From contig JAADGY010000001.1 of NCBI GenBank assembly GCA_013152165.1, positions 1 through 14,999 on the forward strand: a stretch of DNA of 14,999 nucleotides. Reading direction: 5' to 3'. Origin of the DNA: a bacterium (GTDB taxonomy: Bacteria > Patescibacteriota > Microgenomatia > JAADGY01). This document shows positions 12,663-14,999 of the stretch, piece after piece. Below the pieces are notes generated by a model. That model worked only from the letters and a program-made list of their open reading frames with translations. It had not been told where the DNA came from and ran no database searches. The stretch's first letter is position 1; each line of letters starts with the position of its first letter. The position numbers and the translations under genes are program-made.

Positions 12663-12671
12663 ATTGTAACA
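12663..12671 (-). promoter_or_regulatory. Extended -10 promoter of the RRM gene
   Basis: On the minus strand TGT-TACAAT forms an extended -10 box (TACAAT at 12668-12663). A possible -35, TTACTT, lies 16 nt upstream. The start of transcription would be near 12656. Confidence 0.55.
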
Positions 12672-12716
12672 CATGGCGGTTAAAAAGTAACAAGCTTGGC
12701 GGTTGGGGGCGGCAAG

Positions 12717-13226
12717 TTAGAGATTTAAAACAAATCTTAACGGGGCGTCTTTGTCTTCCTGGGCGTAGTCGACACCGATTCGAGGGGTTATGGCGATTTG
12801 ATTTTTGGGTATGTTGGGATTGGAGAATTCCACCCATAAGCCATGATCGGGGCTGGCTAATTTGGCGTTAAAACTAGTATCAATTTTTAAGGCTCTGGTC
12901 AAGCGGCCGGGGCCGGTGATGCCTTTAACTGATCTTATCAAAACTGCATGGGGAACGCCTGTGGGGGCGCAGACTAAATTAAGCATAGAGTACATGCCAT
13001 AAATTAGATAGACATACCAATGGCCGGGCGGACCATACATGATAGCGGTTCGTTTGGTTTTGCCTTTGTGAGCGTGGCAGGCTTTGTCTTGCTCGCCAAC
13101 GTATGCTTCAACTTCGGTGATAACATACTTTTTGACTGTGCCGTTTGGAAATCGGCGGCATAAGAACTGGCCTAAAAGCCGTGGGGCCAGCTTGTCGGCG
13201 GTTAAGTTTAGGATGGACTTTGGCAT
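12717..13226 (-). CDS. DNA-3-methyladenine glycosylase (AAG/MPG family)
   Basis: This enzyme removes alkylated or deaminated purines from DNA to start base-excision repair. The 169 residues from the ATG at 13226 match the AAG/MPG fold: APRLLGQFLCRRFPNG, VITEVEAYVGEQD, HWYVYLIYGMYSMLN and AVLIRSV. E40 corresponds to catalytic Glu125 of the human enzyme, with Y42 and H51 matching its Tyr127 and His136. The frame stays open further upstream to an ATG at 13316. However, the shorter start is supported by a TATATT box ending 6 nt before ATG 13226 and by the absence of family similarity in the extra 30 residues. It diverges from the coiled-coil gene; the two promoters share about 80 bp. The length is near the minimum for the family. 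Confidence 0.92.
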   Translation of the reverse strand: MPKSILNLTADKLAPRLLGQFLCRRFPNGTVKKYVITEVEAYVGEQDKACHAHKGKTKRTAIMYGPPGHWYVYLIYGMYSMLNLVCAPTGVPHAVLIRSVKGITGPGRLTRALKIDTSFNAKLASPDHGLWVEFSNPNIPKNQIAITPRIGVDYAQEDKDAPLRFVLNL

Positions 13227-13232
13227 ATTAAT

Positions 13233-13238
13233 AATATA
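13233..13238 (-). promoter_or_regulatory. -10 box of the glycosylase gene, leaderless
   Basis: On the minus strand TATATT is followed by ATTAAT (6 nt) and the ATG at 13226. The spacing is identical to that at alaS and the Nudix gene. Confidence 0.55.
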
Positions 13239-13271
13239 GCTTAATAATAAAGAGGCTGCTTGGCGGATAAG

Positions 13272-13300
13272 TTGAGGGGTTTTTGATAAGTTGCTATGAT
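13272..13300 (+). promoter_or_regulatory. -35/-10 promoter of the coiled-coil operon
   Basis: TTGAGG (13272-13277) and TATGAT (13295-13300) are separated by exactly 17 bp. Transcription would start at about 13307, only a few nt before ATG 13311. This supports that start over the ATG at 13296, which overlaps the -10 box. Confidence 0.6.
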
Positions 13301-13310
13301 AAATATAGAT

Positions 13311-14228
13311 ATGCAAAAGAAAAGAGCGATTTGGGGATTAGCGGCGGTGTTTGTGGTGTTAATAGGAGCCGTGGCAGGTGGCGGCGTTTGGGCAGACAAT
13401 GAGGGCGGGGGTCGCGGCAATGCGGGTGAAGCCGAGGTTAACCACCAGTTAAGGGAGGCGGGGCCGAAGCAGCTTAACCAGGTTGAGTCTGGGGTTAAAA
13501 AGGATGGAAAAACAATAAAAAAAACTGTGACGAAGCATTTAGAGAAAGAAAAAAAGATTCAAAAAAGAATCCGGTCTAAAGAAATTAAAGAACATCGGCA
13601 AGAGCTACGAAAAAATCTGCAAGAGAGGCGGCAGGAATGGTTGGAGAAGGCCAAAAAGCGGGCGGAAAAAAGAAGGGAAAAAATAAAAGAGGCAAAGGAA
13701 AAACTGCGGGAGAGGGAAAGTGAGTTTAAAGAAAGGCTGAGGAAAATAAAGGATGAAAGAAAAAAGAAAATCGTCGAGAGAATTAAGACAAGGTTGGTTA
13801 AGTTAAACGCAAAACTTGTTGAAAGGCTAAATCAAGCGGCGGATAAGATGTCTTTAGTGGCTGAAAAAATTAGAAAAAGAGCCAAAATATGGGAAGGCCT
13901 TGGAGTGGATATGAGCCAGGTTTACACAAGGCTTGACACTCTGGAGATTAAAATAGATGCGTTTAAGGCTAAACTGGATGAACAAGAAACTAAAGTGTAC
14001 ATACCCCAGATAACAGACGGGGTTGGACTGCGGCGGTCGGTGGGCCAAACTTACCAGCAGTTAAGATCCGATTTCCAAACTTTAAGGCGGGAGATGATCG
14101 AGATAAGAGCGGAGCTGGTTGGCATTTTGCAGTTGATGGCCAGTTTAAAACCGGCGGCTAGTTTAACACCGACGCAGGCGGTAACGGGTCAGACTGGAGC
14201 GGTTAATAATATTAATGGAGGTTTTTGA
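13311..14228 (+). CDS. Exported coiled-coil protein, Lys/Glu-rich
   Basis: I do not recognise a named family. From ATG 13311 the protein has 305 residues. The N-terminus looks like a signal peptide (MQKKR, then a hydrophobic stretch to about residue 25, then VWADN with a possible cleavage after A28). A Gly-rich linker follows, then a very highly charged helical region from about residue 60 to 185, dominated by Lys, Glu and Arg and typical of a long coiled coil. Two further helices (LDTLEIKIDAFKAKLDEQE; YQQLRSDFQTLRREMIEIRA) and a flexible Thr/Gly/Asn-rich tail end the protein. It may be outside the membrane, released or anchored. Its stop overlaps the next start (TGATG), so the two proteins are likely made together. 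A structural role in the envelope is a guess. Confidence 0.8.
   Translation: MQKKRAIWGLAAVFVVLIGAVAGGGVWADNEGGGRGNAGEAEVNHQLREAGPKQLNQVESGVKKDGKTIKKTVTKHLEKEKKIQKRIRSKEIKEHRQELRKNLQERRQEWLEKAKKRAEKRREKIKEAKEKLRERESEFKERLRKIKDERKKKIVERIKTRLVKLNAKLVERLNQAADKMSLVAEKIRKRAKIWEGLGVDMSQVYTRLDTLEIKIDAFKAKLDEQETKVYIPQITDGVGLRRSVGQTYQQLRSDFQTLRREMIEIRAELVGILQLMASLKPAASLTPTQAVTGQTGAVNNINGGF
14217..14221 (+). promoter_or_regulatory. Shine-Dalgarno that sets the start of the membrane protein gene
   Basis: GGAGG lies 6 nt before ATG 14228 and inside the end of the preceding gene. It favours ATG 14228 over the TTG at 14225. Confidence 0.7.
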
Positions 14229-14599
14229 TGGCGGAAGAGTTGATGAATGATCAATCACGGGTCGGCAGTCCAGAAGCTGAGCAGTTGTTGGCGGAGGATG
14301 AGAAAAATAAGGGGTTAAAATTGAAAAAAGGATGGTTAGCGGTTGGTTTTATGATAATGATCGTTGTTTTTGTCGGCATATTGATGATTTTTAAACAGCG
14401 GCAAGCAGCGCTGAAAAAGGTGGTTCCGCCGCCGGAGCCGGATATTCGGCCGACTGAAGTTATCAAAAAAGAAGATAAGCAAACAGATAAGGTAAGCCTG
14501 CCCCCTGAAGAGAAGCAGCTGCTGCAAGAAACCGATGTCAACTTAAATGATATTGACAGCGACCTAAAACAGATAGAGACTGATTTAAATCGATTGTAG
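14228..14599 (+). CDS. Single-pass membrane protein with C-terminal coiled coil
   Basis: No family is recognised. The protein has 123 residues from ATG 14228. The N-terminus is acidic and cytoplasmic by the positive-inside rule (GLKLKK just before the membrane segment). One transmembrane helix spans residues about 36-55 (WLAVGFMIMIVVFVGILMIF). A Pro-rich linker (VVPPPEPDIRP) and a short heptad-like helix at the end (DVNLNDIDSDLKQIETDLNR) follow. The start overlaps the stop of the coiled-coil gene by one base and has its own strong GGAGG. The pairing of an exported coiled-coil protein with a membrane-anchored protein that also ends in a coiled coil suggests that they interact (inference). Confidence 0.8.
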   Translation: MAEELMNDQSRVGSPEAEQLLAEDEKNKGLKLKKGWLAVGFMIMIVVFVGILMIFKQRQAALKKVVPPPEPDIRPTEVIKKEDKQTDKVSLPPEEKQLLQETDVNLNDIDSDLKQIETDLNRL

Positions 14600-14683
14600 A
14601 AAAGATATTAAGATAGGCCCTCTATAAAGGGTAATATAAGTTTCTTTGGTGTAAAACTGAGTTTCATCTGCCCGCTTGTTTAA

Positions 14684-14827
14684 GTTTGTTTCTTTTTTTT
14701 GGTTTTTTAAGTTTTGAAAATCAAACGCCCGGTTCCTCACTCCCAAAACTCCCGAGGTTGAATATTCCTATACAACCTCGGAAAGGTTAAAAAAAACAAA
14801 GGAAAAGAAAAGAAAGAAAAAACAAAC
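14684..14827. other. Complementary T-rich and A-rich tracts around a hairpin
   Basis: This is a gene-free region. A T-rich tract (14684-14710, starting GTTTGTTT and ending TTTTTTAA) and an A-rich tract (14787-14827, starting TTAAAAAA and ending AAACAAAC) are roughly complementary. Between them lies a perfect 9-bp hairpin, CCGAGGTTG (14752-14760) with CAACCTCGG (14773-14781) and a 12-nt loop. The T tract may help end the preceding operon; no other standard terminator was seen after 14599. Confidence 0.45.
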
Positions 14828-14838
14828 AAAAACAAAGA

Positions 14839-14999
14839 ATTTATCTTCCCTGATAAGCACAAAAACCAACAGAGATGGCACTATCACACTCTAGAGTACG
14901 ATAGTATCTTCCCTGTTGGAGTAGTAGTCTTTTAGAGATGATACTATCACACTCTAGAGTGTGATAGTGTTAACACGCTAAAACGTTTAAATGTTCCCT
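14839..14999. repeat. Palindrome-rich 155-bp repeat, copy B (reaches window end)
   Basis: This copy matches 2962-3116, exactly 11,877 bp upstream, in the same orientation and without gaps. The perfect 26-bp palindrome is at 14943-14968 and the imperfect one lies about 63 bp before it; both are identical to those of copy A. Differences fall in the outer stem (one pair lost), the linkers and the tail (TTAACATGTTAA has become TTAACACGCTAA). Similarity fades after about 14993, and the window ends there, so its true right boundary cannot be seen. Confidence 0.85.

Noticed and set aside
12450..12674. A minus-strand open frame of 74 codons upstream of the RRM gene
   Set aside because: It begins inside the RRM promoter's -10 box and has no ribosome-binding site. 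Its composition (runs of Phe, Pro, Leu) looks like translated pyrimidine-rich leader sequence.
13296..13310. ATG at 13296 as the start of the coiled-coil protein
   Set aside because: It overlaps the -10 hexamer TATGAT, so it would not be in the transcript. ATG 13311 also gives a better signal peptide.
13227..13316. Extension of the glycosylase to the ATG at 13316 on the minus strand
   Set aside because: The extra 30 residues show no family similarity, overlap the divergent promoter region, and lie upstream of the TATATT box that suits ATG 13226.
2962..14993. The two direct repeats as ends of a composite transposon or integrated element
   Set aside because: The 11.9 kb between them holds core genes (alaS, nusA, infB) and no transposase or integrase.

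Overview
The window looks like a compact chromosomal segment of a Candidate Phyla Radiation (Patescibacteria) bacterium. This is inferred from the protein architectures: an IF2 of only 481 residues that starts directly at the G domain, a 329-residue NusA, an alanyl-tRNA synthetase that stops after the editing domain, a degenerate DHH-family protein placed right after infB, and near-zero intergenic spacing. TGA is used as a stop codon and the genes read cleanly in the standard code, so this is not one of the lineages that reassigns UGA. I cannot name the lineage more closely.

Layout. (1) 1-2910: the end of a metal-resistance operon, with a truncated CsoR/RcnR-family repressor, a DUF302 protein and a CopB-type (CPH motif) copper ATPase, closed by a strong intrinsic terminator. 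(2) 2911-3351: a non-coding region holding a 155-bp palindrome-rich repeat and then a chain of stem-loops. (3) 3352-5303: small housekeeping-type genes (Nudix hydrolase, an unknown 107-residue protein, a HAD hydrolase on the minus strand, a GrpB-family nucleotidyltransferase). (4) 5385-8550: alaS facing an ATP-grasp ligase gene tail to tail with one base between them. (5) 8641-12036: a nusA-infB-DHH-like operon whose leader contains an intrinsic-terminator-like hairpin. (6) 12037-13226: a minus-strand RRM RNA-binding protein with a long leader, and a 3-methyladenine DNA glycosylase. (7) 13311-14599: a two-gene operon for an exported coiled-coil protein and a single-pass membrane protein. (8) 14600-14999: a second non-coding region with complementary T- and A-rich tracts, a hairpin, and a second copy of the 155-bp repeat in the same orientation.

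Expression pattern. Several genes that begin a transcript have a -10 box 5-6 nt before the start codon and no Shine-Dalgarno sequence (Nudix, HAD, GrpB, alaS, glycosylase, and nearly so the coiled-coil gene). This suggests leaderless mRNAs. Genes inside operons (DUF302, copper ATPase, membrane protein) have clear Shine-Dalgarno sequences. Exceptions with real leaders are nusA (a candidate attenuator) and the RRM gene (about 200 nt, with a C6 tract that could pair with its G6 Shine-Dalgarno).

The observations most worth following up are the conserved palindromic repeat pair, the DHH pseudoenzyme translationally coupled to IF2, the leaderless/SD split, and the two leader-RNA control candidates. 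No CRISPR array, transposase, rRNA or tRNA gene was found.
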